Shown: positions 7,192 to 18,300 of the stretch, piece by piece
Layout of the letters: each line of letters begins with the position of its first letter
Position numbering within the stretch: the stretch's first letter is position 1
Source: Verrucomicrobiota bacterium
GTDB lineage: Bacteria > Verrucomicrobiota > Verrucomicrobiia > Limisphaerales > Fontisphaeraceae
NCBI GenBank assembly: GCA_037139415.1
Contig: JBAXGN010000061.1
Span: 1-37,989, forward strand
DNA: 37,989 nt
Direction: 5' to 3'
The notes under the pieces: generated by a model
Told to the model about the DNA's origin: nothing
What the model saw: only the letters and a program-made list of their open reading frames with translations
Database searches by the model: none
Program-made: the position numbers and the translations under genes

Positions 7192-8604
7192 TTATTTTAA
7201 TTTAAACTGGGATACCGCCAATGGGCTGCCTGAGCCAACGGCCCGCACACAGACCACGTTCACCATGCCGTCTTGTAGCAGAATGTCCTGTTTTTGCAAG
7301 CCGTTCGGCACGGAAAGTTGCAGCCGGCGATCGGGTGGCGTCGGTACCCGGCAATATTGAAATTCCTTGGGCAGGGTGGTCCAAGTGCGCGTGTCAGCGA
7401 TGTTGACGGCGGCTTGAGCGGCGGCGGTAAGGATGCGTACGCCGAAGGTCAGCATGTCATTGCCACCTTGTTCGGCGGCGGTGTTGACGCCGTAATTCAT
7501 CAATGCTTTCACGACGGTAGAAGCGATGGTTTTGGTGATGATGGTCGGAAGTTCCGCTTTGAAATCAGTGGCGATCACGTTGTCCATGACGCAGACGGGC
7601 TCGGTGTTTTCCCGCGTATTGCCCGCTGTCACCGTCAGGAACGCGGGACGATTTTCGTGATATTTGAGCACTGGAAATGCGGTTCCCACATAAGACACTC
7701 GGGCAACCAGGATGGGCACGTCTATGCGGATTTGATCACGATCCGCCGCCCGCCCGGTTTCAAAAAGCACGTAGGTGGTGGGTTGCGGGTTCGAGCCGGA
7801 CACAGTTTTGAGGGTCTCCGCATCCTGCCGGAGGAATTTGTTATTGCCGGCAAAGGCCACCATCCGTTCCAAGGATTTATTGGCCCGCTCCAAGTCGGAA
7901 CCACCGCTGTTATTGTACATGAAAAAGAGCGCATCCATGAACACGGTGAAGGGGTTCACGTAGTCGCCATAGGCCAGGTGACGGTCCAAATCCTGGTAGG
8001 CGGAATCCAAACGAGCGCGCACCGCCGAATCGCTTTCCGCGTGGTTGATGGCTTTCCGCTCCTGGGTGCTGCGGTGGCGGACTTCCTCCTGCGCTTTCTC
8101 GATGCGCTTGCGGTTTTCCTCCACGGCATCCTGCTGACGTTGGTAGGCCCGAATAAGTTCCACGCGGGCATTATCCGGCTCTCCGAGATTCAAGTAATTC
8201 AACGCCTTGTAGGTGTTGAGCATGATTTTGTCATAGGCCCGTCCTTCGTAGGGCAGGTTGGCCAGGGTGGTCATCATGGCCCCCGCCTCATTGGCCAGTT
8301 TGACTTTGGCGGTGGCTTCATAATGGTTGATGCGATCCTCCGCCTGGCTGAATGCGGCGTTGCTCTCGCGGAATTGACCGAGGCTGCGCAGCGTGGTGGC
8401 GTGTTCGAGCCGCCAAATGATGGCGTCTCTACCGCTGGATTCGGAATTGGCCTTGCTGCCGTATTCGGCAGCCGCCCCGGCGTAATTACCCGATTCCCAC
8501 TTATACGCCATGCTCTCCCCCTGCTGCTGATACGTCCGGCAACCGGTCAGTAGAACTACCGTCAAGGCGAGTGCCATCCCTGCAATTTTGCCTATCCTCT
8601 TCAT
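7192..8604 (-). CDS. COG3014-like lipoprotein with helical repeats
   Basis: 470 residues. The signal ends in VVLLTGCRTY with Cys22 as lipidated residue. The first half is helical and TPR-like: YKWESGNYAGAAAEYGSKA, LEHATTLRSLGQFRESNAAF, NTYKALNYLNLGEPDNARVE and LIRAYQRQQDAVEENRKRI, running into a charged stretch (about 150-185) that may be coiled. The second half is more beta-like and ends with VVCVRAVGSGSPL. I recognise it as the COG3014 type of uncharacterised lipoprotein, which is found beside LpoB-like and YcfL-like genes. It probably acts as a scaffold in the periplasm; that is inferred from the repeats and lipid anchor. It lies between the CsgG-family gene (49 bases) and the YcfL-like gene (1 base). 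Confidence 0.84.
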   Translation of the reverse strand: MKRIGKIAGMALALTVVLLTGCRTYQQQGESMAYKWESGNYAGAAAEYGSKANSESSGRDAIIWRLEHATTLRSLGQFRESNAAFSQAEDRINHYEATAKVKLANEAGAMMTTLANLPYEGRAYDKIMLNTYKALNYLNLGEPDNARVELIRAYQRQQDAVEENRKRIEKAQEEVRHRSTQERKAINHAESDSAVRARLDSAYQDLDRHLAYGDYVNPFTVFMDALFFMYNNSGGSDLERANKSLERMVAFAGNNKFLRQDAETLKTVSGSNPQPTTYVLFETGRAADRDQIRIDVPILVARVSYVGTAFPVLKYHENRPAFLTVTAGNTRENTEPVCVMDNVIATDFKAELPTIITKTIASTVVKALMNYGVNTAAEQGGNDMLTFGVRILTAAAQAAVNIADTRTWTTLPKEFQYCRVPTPPDRRLQLSVPNGLQKQDILLQDGMVNVVCVRAVGSGSPLAVSQFKLK

Positions 8605-8653
8605 TGTCGGTGTCTTGTGTATATGATCCAGGGTTGGTTACGTGGCACTTATT

Positions 8654-9586
8654 TTACGGTTTTTGGGCTTGGGGTATGCGCAGCACCGAACCCACCGTCA
8701 CGCCCCGGTCTTCCAACAACTCCGCCGTAGAGGTCTTGGGTTGCACACTGATGATTTTGGCCTGCCCCATGAGTACTTCCTGGCGACCCAGCACCTCGCC
8801 GGTATCCGGGTCCTTCAATTCTTCGCCCACGGCATAGACATTCCAGAGCTGATCCACGCTCACGCCGCCGCCATCGCCGCGGTTGATGGTGATTTGGCGG
8901 TCAAATTTGGCCAGCACTTTGGCCGGGAAAATTACATCCGCGACCCGGTTGGCAATTTTTTCCGCCAGCGTCCGTGCGAGGTTGACGGATAATTCATCCG
9001 AGAGGGTGCCCTCGACGCGGACTTCATTCAGTATCTGGGTAATATTCGTGAGAGTGGTTTGTAAGTTGGCTGATTCCAGGAGTTTTCCCGAGGTGGTATC
9101 ATAGATTTTCCCGATGGCCGAAATGCGTAGGATGCGCTTATGGATGGTTTTTCCCAAGTCGGCCAGGTTGGCGGACTGCGTCATGTCCTGATAATCATCA
9201 ATGGAAGTGACCAAGAGGTATTTCACACCGGCGAGCTTGAATGACTTGGCTGCGTTGGGGTCGTTTTGATTGACGTTGCCCGAACCCACCAATTGTTGTT
9301 CGCGCAGCAATTTTTCCAGATCGCTGCGGGCGATCACCTGAAATTTCCGGGAGGCGTTAAGGCGGTCAATCAACTGGTTGTCCAACGATTCGAGGGTCCG
9401 CTTCATTTCCGTGGTTTTACCGCGCTTGGCCGCTTCCTGTTCCACGGAGGAATTCACGTCAATGGCGGCCACGCCGATGGTGTCTTTTTGCTGAGCCATG
9501 GTCGGGGTTGCCAGCAGCACCACCAGCCCGGTTTTCAAGATGCCCGTCACAAACTTAATACCTGTCTTCATAATAATTTGCTTCAT
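8654..9586 (-). CDS. CsgG-family secreted or outer-membrane protein
   Basis: 310 residues. The start at 9586 is backed by an AAGGA six bases upstream, the clearest Shine-Dalgarno in the window. A further ATG is at 9571. The signal peptide ends near LLATPTMAQ and has no lipobox cysteine, unlike classical CsgG. The CsgG-like core follows: TIGVAAIDVNSS, a helix to DNQLIDRLNASRKFQVIARS, DLEKLLREQQL, AGVKYLLVTSIDDYQD and KIYDTTSGKLLESANLQTTL. The last 80 residues form an extra beta-rich module (QITINRGDGGGVSVDQLWNV) of unclear role. CsgG makes an outer-membrane nonameric channel for curli subunits; whether this relative forms a pore is unknown. No curli subunit or CsgE/CsgF is nearby. Confidence 0.85.
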   Translation of the reverse strand: MKQIIMKTGIKFVTGILKTGLVVLLATPTMAQQKDTIGVAAIDVNSSVEQEAAKRGKTTEMKRTLESLDNQLIDRLNASRKFQVIARSDLEKLLREQQLVGSGNVNQNDPNAAKSFKLAGVKYLLVTSIDDYQDMTQSANLADLGKTIHKRILRISAIGKIYDTTSGKLLESANLQTTLTNITQILNEVRVEGTLSDELSVNLARTLAEKIANRVADVIFPAKVLAKFDRQITINRGDGGGVSVDQLWNVYAVGEELKDPDTGEVLGRQEVLMGQAKIISVQPKTSTAELLEDRGVTVGSVLRIPQAQKP

Positions 9587-9627
9587 CCAATATCCTTTTG
9601 ATTTTGCGGAGCGCCCGATTTAACTGA

Positions 9628-10839
9628 CTACCTATCAATCGGCCCCTTTAACAGGAAGCCTTTGACGTCTGCCTTGTAATCTTTCTTCACATCTTCTTTG
9701 ATGTTCACTTTGTATCCGCTCTCGCTGAACATCTTCGCAACGCCCTCAATCCGTTTGACTTCAGCGTCCGTGAGTTTGCGATCATTTTCCAGGTCTTGCA
9801 AGTAGCGCAGGTTGTCTTTCCAGCGGCGGTAAGCCTCTTCGGTCATTTGCATGGAGACAATTAGTACCTGTTTATCAAAGCAGTTGACATGCATCTCTTG
9901 CGGCTTGGAACCTTCGCGGCTGAAACGGATTTTATGAATGCCCGGCGTGACATTGAAAACTCCGGGCGCGGAGCCGATGCTTAGGCCATCCAACTCCACC
10001 ACCACATCCAGCGCCTGCACTTCGGATTTGGCATCCAGCATCATGGCCCGTCCATCGGGCGCGATACGCATCAAGGGGACGGTGATCGGCACGTTCACCA
10101 AGTCGTTCATACGGGTTTGGATGGTGATTTCCACCAGCTTCGGCTTATCAGCGGTGACCATTTGGATGTCCGCCTTGCGTTTGCGGATGCCCTCGGCGAC
10201 CAGGGTGGCGGCTTCATCCAGCAATTGGTTGACGGTTTCGTCGTTAAACGAGGTGTGCAAGGTATCGGTGTTCCGGATCGTTTTGGTAACCGTGATGGTG
10301 TCTCCGGTGAACGCGCCGCCTTGCCACGACTCCAGCACTTTATAACTTACACGGAGGGTATGGATGTAGTTGACCGTCTTGAGACGCAATGTCTTGTCCT
10401 CGAAATCGCGCGTTTCCGTGCCAAAGGTGGTCAAAGACACGAATAACACCATGTCCGCGCCCATGTTTTGGGCCAGGCGGGTAGCTGAAGACTGACTGCT
10501 CAACAGGTCATCCACTTGGGAACGAAATGCTTCCAGCGAATGCACTTTAGGATCATTCGGGCTGGCATACGTGTTCATGGCATTTACCACGGTTTCACGA
10601 CTGAGGACGCGAAACCCGGCGTCTGCCACCCGACTGCTGACCAAATCTTCCAACACGGCAACCTTGTCATTCAACCGGGCACCTGCGCGGTTCTCCACGA
10701 TGATGCCCGCTTTCTTTGCGTCTTGCGCTTGCAGTGCGAAGGTCAGGAAGCCAGCCAGGGCCAATCCGAGAATAGTCCAGCCGAGATTTCGGCCCTGGAC
10801 GGCCCAATTGCCAGTTTTCATGGAGAACATGTTCATCAT
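9628..10839 (-). CDS. Exported protein with CsgG-like N-terminal half and PEGA-like domain
   Basis: 403 residues from the ATG at 10839; ATGs at 10830 and 10821 are alternative starts, and the last would leave a tidier signal peptide (core TILGLALAGFLTFALQAQ). Residues about 40-140 follow the CsgG/LpoB pattern: AGIIVENRAGARLNDKVAVL, GFRVLSRETVVNAM, then TRLAQNMGADMVLFVSLTTF. Residues about 265-330 resemble a PEGA surface domain (VVVELDGLSIGSAPGVFNVT then PGIHKIRFSREGSKPQEM). The C-terminus is charged and helical (YRRWKDNLRYLQDLENDRKL). PEGA domains often occur in cell-surface and periplasmic proteins. It probably partners with the CsgG-family protein encoded 41 bases downstream; that is an inference from operon position. 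Confidence 0.75.
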   Translation of the reverse strand: MMNMFSMKTGNWAVQGRNLGWTILGLALAGFLTFALQAQDAKKAGIIVENRAGARLNDKVAVLEDLVSSRVADAGFRVLSRETVVNAMNTYASPNDPKVHSLEAFRSQVDDLLSSQSSATRLAQNMGADMVLFVSLTTFGTETRDFEDKTLRLKTVNYIHTLRVSYKVLESWQGGAFTGDTITVTKTIRNTDTLHTSFNDETVNQLLDEAATLVAEGIRKRKADIQMVTADKPKLVEITIQTRMNDLVNVPITVPLMRIAPDGRAMMLDAKSEVQALDVVVELDGLSIGSAPGVFNVTPGIHKIRFSREGSKPQEMHVNCFDKQVLIVSMQMTEEAYRRWKDNLRYLQDLENDRKLTDAEVKRIEGVAKMFSESGYKVNIKEDVKKDYKADVKGFLLKGPIDR

Positions 10840-10915
10840 TTTATCGAGTCTTGGTTATTGCTTGTGAAACGCTGTTAAGCCATTTAGAAAGATCTGGTTA
10901 CAAGCGCAGTCACCT

Positions 10916-11266
10916 TTATTTCTGGGCGGGTTGGATGGGGCGGCCCTGGGCATCCACGACAATGTCTTCCGGGACCTGGATAGTGCGTCCGTCAGGGGTC
11001 TTCTCCGTGTGCCAACGCCGGACAATCCGTGTTTGGTTGTCAAATGGGGCCGATACGCCTTGCACAAACCCTTCGCCCGTCCCGACTACCGCTCCAGCGA
11101 CATTACCGGTGACGCTGCCAGCCACCACGCCCACGCCGCGTCCAATGGCTGGGCCTGGTTGGCGCGGATTCGTAAGCGCCACGCGATTTGGATCGCTCGC
11201 GCACCCCGTTAAGAGCACTACTCCCAAAATGGGGACCTCAAAAACCGACAGTTTAAACGTTTTCAT
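10916..11266 (-). CDS. Small lipoprotein with glycine-zipper-like segment
   Basis: 116 residues. The signal ends in GVVLLTGC with Cys22 as lipidation site. Residues about 43-70 (GRGVGVVAGSVTGNVAGAV) have small residues every fourth position, like the glycine-zipper segments of outer-membrane lipoproteins that insert in or pack at a membrane. The C-terminal 45 residues are polar (RRWHTEKTPDGRTIQVPED) with no recognised domain. It is the first gene of the six-gene run that continues to the LpoB-like gene. A likely promoter lies upstream. Its job is unknown; the zipper suggests oligomer formation or membrane insertion together with the CsgG-family partner. Confidence 0.78.
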   Translation of the reverse strand: MKTFKLSVFEVPILGVVLLTGCASDPNRVALTNPRQPGPAIGRGVGVVAGSVTGNVAGAVVGTGEGFVQGVSAPFDNQTRIVRRWHTEKTPDGRTIQVPEDIVVDAQGRPIQPAQK

Positions 11267-11305
11267 GTTACTTGTCCGGGCCTTTGCACGGCCAACGCTA
11301 GAAGT

Positions 11306-11334
11306 AGATTACTGCGAACTTGGCCATTTGGCAA
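11306..11334 (-). promoter_or_regulatory. Possible promoter of the lipoprotein operon
   Basis: Read on the minus strand, TTGCCA (11334-11329) and TAATCT (11311-11306) are 17 bases apart, and the -10 lies 39 bases before the ATG at 11266. Spacing and position are good and the gap to the pseudopilin gene is short. It was identified by eye only. Confidence 0.38.
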
Positions 11335-11353
11335 GCCATGCGATGGCGAAGGC

Positions 11354-12127
11354 TTAGGGCTGGATCATCGCCATGTTGATGCGATATAGGTCGGTAACGG
11401 CCCACAGGTTGACCGGATACAGACAGGTGCCGTACCGCAAATAGCGCACGCTGCCATCCACAAAGGCGCAATTGGATCCACCACCTTGATTTTTCACACT
11501 GGTATTATGCCGATGATAGTCCATTTCCTCCAGATCGTTTCCGCCACGCTGGTCAATGTCCATGTGAACGTCGCCCGATTCGGTTAACTTTTCCCCGAAA
11601 ATGATGGTTTCGGTGGGATAGGGAATCCCGTTTTCTGGAATGCCATGCGGCCAGAGATGATCCATGTATTTTTGATAATCTGCAGGAGCCAGATTGGTCT
11701 GGAAATAGTCATTCCACCCGTTGACGAGGTAACTGCGTGGTGCATCAAAGGCCGTGTAATTGGCATTGGTGGCAAAAAATTGTGCCGGCGGCACCGAGTC
11801 ATCCGGGCAGCGTAACAACGTCAGGTTCTGATAATACGGGTACAGATAATTCATCCAGAATGCACCGTAGCGCGGGGTGAACTCCCCCTCGTAATCATCG
11901 GCATACATGCGTTCAGAAAGAGCCAATTGGCGCATGCCGTTGACGCACATGATGCGCCGGGCACTCTCTTTGGCACGCGCCAAAGCCGGCAAGAGCAAAC
12001 TGGCCAGAATGGCGATGATGGCGATTACCACCAATAGTTCGATCAAGGTAAACGCCCGTTTGCCACGGCTAACCGGCGTGGTCACCGAACCACGCTGCCA
12101 AAAATGATATATACCTGCCGGTTTCAT
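11354..12127 (-). CDS. Type II secretion/pilin-like pseudopilin (prepilin with H-X9-DG-type C-terminus)
   Basis: 257 residues. After a 24-residue basic leader ([10 protein letters not shown] to RGKRA) comes the type III signal [20 protein letters not shown] with the usual Phe+1/Glu+5 pattern, so a prepilin peptidase should cut just before the Phe. The helix continues [20 protein letters not shown], the hallmark of the DUF1559-like pseudopilins that are present in many copies in Verrucomicrobia and Planctomycetes. The globular part includes [12 protein letters not shown] and a closing [11 protein letters not shown] motif. It may help to build a pseudopilus, or may be a surface protein using this export route. 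No other secretion genes are near it. It is upstream of the lipoprotein operon with 87 bases between them. Confidence 0.9.
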   Translation of the reverse strand: MKPAGIYHFWQRGSVTTPVSRGKRAFTLIELLVVIAIIAILASLLLPALARAKESARRIMCVNGMRQLALSERMYADDYEGEFTPRYGAFWMNYLYPYYQNLTLLRCPDDSVPPAQFFATNANYTAFDAPRSYLVNGWNDYFQTNLAPADYQKYMDHLWPHGIPENGIPYPTETIIFGEKLTESGDVHMDIDQRGGNDLEEMDYHRHNTSVKNQGGGSNCAFVDGSVRYLRYGTCLYPVNLWAVTDLYRINMAMIQP

Positions 12128-12316
12128 GCTGTTACGGATTGCGGGTTACGCTGGATAGTTTTATTACCCAGCAAATTAACCACCATTGGACGATTCCAAG
12201 GGGAAGGCTGTTCAATCATATTCCCGGATTATTTCAAGGTAGGGCAGGGCCGAGCCATGGGCTATCCACTTTTCAATTTTGTCTCCGAACAAGTTGGTTG
12301 TCAACGCTTCAGGGTG

Positions 12317-15300
12317 TTATGGCAAACGTAGTAGGCGGAAGAAACCGTGGCCGTTGGTGGTGATATTGATGGGCAGATGATACACCCCGCCGGTGGCAAC
12401 AAAGTTATCCAAAACTGTCCAGTTTCCGGAAAGATCATCCAGGAATTGAGCCTGATAGGTGAAGCCTTGGAAAGTACGGCAATTCAAGTTCAGGTTACCA
12501 TTGGTGGCTGTGCTGCTAAAGGAAAGCGGTGGCAGTTTCAGGAAGACACTAAAGGTTTGGGTATCACTGAGCGGCGGCACTCCATTGTCAGTCACTCGCA
12601 CGGTAATCACATTGGTTAAATCCTGTCCCGGTAATGGCGACCAGCTGAACACCCCATTGCTGGCATTGATGGTGGCATTGGTGGGGGCGGATAGCAGGCT
12701 GAAGGTGAGTATATTGGTCGGAATGTCCGGGTCGGTGGCAGTGACTTGCACCATTAAGCTGACGCCTTCCTCTCCGACTTGGTTGGCCAAGTGGGTAAGG
12801 ACTGGTGGCAGGTTGGATTCCAATACATCAATCGTCACCCACTGAGTGGCGCTGAGTGGCGGGATGCCATTATCCGTCACTCGCACACCAACGAGGTAAT
12901 TACCAGGGCCTTGGGCTTCGCTGGGTGTCCAGGCGAAGACACCGTTGGAGGTATTGATGGTGGCGTTGGTAGGGGCGGATAACAGCGAGAATATGAACGA
13001 TTGAGCTGGCAGGTCGGTATCGGTCACCAGGTTAGTGAAGCGCAACACTTGTTCCTCGATGATCACAAAGTAGTTGGTCGGCACGACCAGGATTGGGACG
13101 CTATTGGTCTTCAGTACCATGATATTGAAGGACCGGAAATCACTTAGCGGCGGCAGGCCATTATCCGTTACCCGTACGGTGATGGTATAATTGGTTCCCC
13201 CTTGGATTTCCGTTGGCGTCCAGGTGAATAAGCCGGTATCGGATTGGATTACGGCACCGGTGGGAGCGACTGGGGCCAACGAGAATACCAGATTCTGGGC
13301 GGGAACATCGGCGTCGGTGGCGGTGATCGTCAAATTAAAGGGGAGTTCTTCGATGATGGTTTGATCCGGTATCACGCCAGGTTGCGGCGCATGGTTGGCA
13401 GGAATAACCACCACGTCAATGGTTTGAGTGGCACTCAGACTGGGTATGCCGTCATCATACACCATCACTATAATGGGATTGGTGCTGGTGGCCGTGCCCA
13501 ACGACGGAGTCCAAGTCAGCACTCCTGAGTTGGTGTCCAGCATTACGCCGACTGGGGCGGATAACAATGCGTAGAATCGCTGATTGGGTGGCAGGTCGGG
13601 ATCCATAGCCTGGTTGGTAAAGACCAAGGTCGAAAGTTCCTGGATCACCACATTCGCCAGATTGTTGGTGAAGATTGGGGCGCGGTTGACCTCCAGAACC
13701 ACCACAGTTACGGTTTGAGTGGCGCTTAACGGCTGCACTCCACTATCGGTGACCACAATGCCAAAGACGTTGGTACCCGGTCCCTGGGCTTCGGTGGGGG
13801 TCCAGGTAAAGACCCCGTTCGAGGGATTGATGGAGGCATTTGTAGGGGCGGCGTCCAGAGAGAAAGTCAAAATTTGCGCCGGCAGATCGGAATCCGTGGC
13901 GAAGTTGGTGAAGGTCAACAACTGTTCCTCCGGTGTCACAAAATAGTTGGTCGGGACCGTCAGCACTGGTGTACTATTGGTTTTCATCACCATGAGGTTG
14001 AAAGACTGGGCATCACTCAAAGGCGGTGTTCCATCATCAGTAACCCGCACTCCAATCACATAGTTGCTGCCGCCCTGCGACTTGGTTGGGGTCCAGGAGA
14101 ACAGCCCCGTGTTGGATTGAATGATGGCCCCGGTTGGCGCTCCTGGTTCGAGCGAGAAGGTCAAGGTCTGGGCTGGCAGATCCGGATCGGTTGCGGTAAT
14201 CAACCAATTGAACGGGATGCCTTCAAACGCTGTCCGGTTGTTCAAGTTGGAGAATTTAGGCGGCTGATTCACCTCCCGGACGATGACGACAAAACTTTGA
14301 GTTACGGTAATGGGGGGATAGCCATTGTCCGAAATCGCCACTTGGATAAAATTGGAACTCGGGCCTTGCGCTTCGGTGGGGGTCCACTGAAGCCAGGCCC
14401 CGGCGAATAACGTCATGCCCTCGGGGGCGGATGCCAACTGGAAGGTTAGGATGTCATTCGGATCAGGATCGGTGGCTGAAAGAATCATTTCAAACGGTTT
14501 CAGTTCATCGGTGTACCACACCGGTTGGACAGTGAGCACGGGAGGATAATTGGCGGGTACTACCACCATGGTGATGGACTGCGTGGCACTCTGGGGTGGC
14601 TGGCCGTTATCGGTGACGCGCATGACAATGGTATTGGTGGTGGTTGCCGAACCCAACGCCGGGGTCCACGTCAATACCGCTGAGTTAGCATCCAGTGTCA
14701 CTCCTGATGGCGCAGACAACAGTTCATACGTCAGCGTATTGGTTGGCAGATCGTTATCACTTGCCCGATTGGTAATCGTCAGTGTAGCCAGTTCGCGCAC
14801 GGTCAAGTTGGTCCAGGCATTGGTGAAGTAAGGCGCGCTATTCACTTCATTCACGACGATGACAAAACTCTGGGTGGCGCTTAACGGGGGTGTTCCATCA
14901 TCGGTCACACAGATGCTTATCAGGTTGGTGCTGGGGCCTTGTGCTTCGGTGGGAGTCCACGTAAAGATGCCATTGGTTGAATTGACCACCGCGTTCGTCG
15001 GAGCGGAAACGAGTGTAAATATCAGCTTATTCGCCGGCCAATCCGGATCACTTGCCAGGTTGGTAATCACCAGTGTGGTCAACTCATCCATGACCTGGTC
15101 GGCTATCGGTGTCAGGGTGGGGGCGCGATTCACCTCGTGGACATAGAGCGTGAAGCTCTGGGTGACGCTTAATGGTGGGGTACCGTTATCCGTCACCGCG
15201 ATGGTAATGTGATTCGTGCCGGGGCCTTGCATTTCGGTGGGTGTCCAAGCCATTACGCCGTTATTCGTGTTTAATTGGAATCCCGGCGGCGCTGAAACCA

Positions 15301-18300
15301 GCGAGAATATCAGCGTTTGAACCGGCATATCTGGATCGGAAGCGTAATTGGTGCCTTGCCAGAGCACCATCTCATCTATCGTTTGCGAGGCCGGTACTGA
15401 CAGTTGTGGTGGGTCACTGGCGGCGGTTACAAACACCAGCACAGATTGCGTTGCGCTCAGGCTGGGTTGGCCATCGTCATACACCCGTATCACTACGGTG
15501 TTGCTTGAATTGGCGGCCCCGAGCGGCGGTGTCCAAATGACCACGCCGGTATTGGTATTCAGAGTCATTCCACTGGGAACTGACAACGGCTCGAAGGTCA
15601 GGCGGTTGGTTGGAATATCATCATCCGTGGCGTAGTTCGTAAATGTCAGGGTGGAAAGTTCCTTCACAAACAATACGCCTGGGTTGTTGGTAAAATAGGG
15701 CGTACTGTTCACTTCCCGTACAATGATCTGGAAACTTTGAGTGGCACTGAGCGGGGGTAGCCCATCATCGGTCACAGCGATGCTTACCAGGTTGGTGCTA
15801 GGGCCTTGGGCTTCGGTGGGCAGCCACGAGAACACACCGGTGACTGGATTCAAACTGGTATTCGTGGGGCCACTCAATAGCCTAAAGGTGAGGTTATTGG
15901 CAGGCCAATCCGCATCCGTCGCATGATTGGTGACCCACAGTGTGGTCAACTCATCCATGACGATATTGGTGATGAGTGCCAACGTTGGTGCCTGGTTGAC
16001 TTCATGCACCACCACGGTGAAAGCCTGGGTGGCACTTAAAGCTGGAACACCATTATCCGTCACCATGACAGTGATTGAGTTGGTGGATGGCCCCTGGGTT
16101 TCGGTGGGCGTCCACGACAAGATTCCAGAGTTGGTATTTATTGTGACCCCGGTGGGAACAGCCAACAAGCCATACGTCAATACTTGGGCAGGCAGATCGG
16201 GATCAGTGGCTGGAACGGCAAAGGTCCAGAGCGCGTTCTCATTGATGTATTGAGCGTCAATTGGAGAAATGACTGGTGGTGAATTCGGCGGCAGTACCTT
16301 CACCTGGAAGGTTTTGGCGTCGCTCATCGGTGGTACTCCATTGTCGGTAACCCTGCCTGTAATCGTGTAGGTGATGCCCGCTTGCAAGGGTTGCGGTGTC
16401 CATGAAAAACCCCCGGTTACTGAATCAACCGTAGCACCTGTCGGGGCATTGGTATCCAACGAGAAGGTCAGGGTCTGTGGTGGCCGATCCGTATCCACGG
16501 CAGAGAACGTGCAAGTAATCAAAGCGCCCGCCGAATTGGTGAAGCTCGGGATGGCTGCCAGGGTTGGCTTGGTATTGAGATTTGCGAAGACATTAGCGGT
16601 TCCTGGGGTGGCATTGGTCATGGAGAACACATTGGTGGAACCATCTGGATAGCGTCCTTGGCTGATATCACTGGTTTGTGCACCAAAAGTCACTGTGTCA
16701 ACGGGTGAACCATCTGGAGCAAACAGTCCGATGTAGGCACCGGATTTAGTGAGTTTGAAGTTCGCGTGCAAATTCGGCAGGTTGGTGGAATTTTGGGCGT
16801 CCAATTTATCGGCCCAGACAAGGTAATAGCCGCCAGGGGGTATGGTATAACCATTGGGAATCTTGAATAAGAAATTATTGGTCGTATAACGGGTCAGGTA
16901 ATAACCGCTCAAATCCGCCGTATTAGTACCATAGTTGTATAGTTCAAACCAGTCATCCCACTTGTTGTTTAACGGATTCAGGAGAGTCCGGGTATTGCCA
17001 GCCATCCATTCGTTGATACGCACGGTAAGCGGCAGAAAAGAGCCATTATTATTCGTTCCAGGAGTCACATAATAGAAGGTTTTCCGATCAAATAACTGGC
17101 CATCCGGACAGGAACCAAAGGAATAACGGGGCAACATGTTGGAATAGTTCAGGTAATCCAGAATGCGCTGATCCTGGACGAGCGCAATCGAGCCGTTCGT
17201 GGGATTCAACCGGAAGCTGGTATGCAGCACAGTACCGGTGTTCAATTCAGGATGCCCATCGGCAAAAATGATTTTGAATTCTCCTGGGGCGATGACCGTG
17301 CCGGTAGGGAACGCCCATTCGTTGAGGTTGGTATAACTGTTGGCCAAATAATAGCCATTCAGCGATAAAGTGTTGGTGTCATTGTTGTATAATTCAATCC
17401 AAGGCTGTGGCGTGCCGGTGTTATCTTTGAAACCATCCGGGTTGTTCGGCTGGACTTCGTTGAGCCAAACCAAGGGATAGGGTGCAATGGTTCCCGCCAC
17501 TGAATTCGTGGCACCCGGGGTGAAGCTGGCAATGGCAGCGTCGTCGCTCCAGTTACTAACTCGGGCGGTGTCCTGGGCCGCATCAATCAACTGTAACGCC
17601 TGCCCGGAGCCGGGAGTGGCAGCCATGGATGGCCAAGGGGCGATGGTGTCGTACTTAACTTTATCAATAATCACGTCGAGATTGGTGGTTACCCCCAACT
17701 TGACCAGCGTCAGGGTTTCACCATCTGACTGCAAGGTTCCGGGAAACTGGGCAAAGGGTGTGATATTGGTCCCATAGGCCTGTTGGAAGGCATTGGTGTC
17801 CATGGCCAGCACGAGGAAGCTGCGCGGTCCCAGCAAGGTGCCCGCCGGGAAATCGTACCCCACACCTTTAAGTCGGTGGTTGGATAAATCAAAGCTGGTG
17901 TTGGTGGAGCGGTTGAACAACTCCACATAACTGGCGTTGCTCACGGACGGGTTAAACATGATTTCATTGATCACCAGGAAGCCGGCTTCGGGATCAATAT
18001 TATTCGTCACATTCAAAACCAGACTAACCAGTGCATTGGTTAGCGGATTACCCCATTGGTCATAGCCTTGGATTTTAACCAGGTTGGTACCGCGATTCAG
18101 AACCACGTTCAGGCTCCAGTTGGTATAATTAGTCGCCCAAGTTACCGGATAATCCGTCCCATTGATGTAAATGCCGCGCACATTCACGGGCGCAGCACCG
18201 GTGATGGTAATCAAGTTGTTATTGGTCTCGAGATATAAAGGGGTAGCGACATTGAACGTATTGGTCAGTCCGACTAACTGACTGCGGATATAGGCATTTC

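Noticed and set aside
7294-8553. 419-codon plus-strand frame opposite the COG3014-like gene
   Set aside because: No domain pattern, no signal peptide and a mirror of the well-supported lipoprotein gene on the minus strand.
12530-16575. CRISPR-like or minisatellite repeat array
   Set aside because: Units are ~289 bases, diverged, in frame throughout and encode a known type of extracellular domain.
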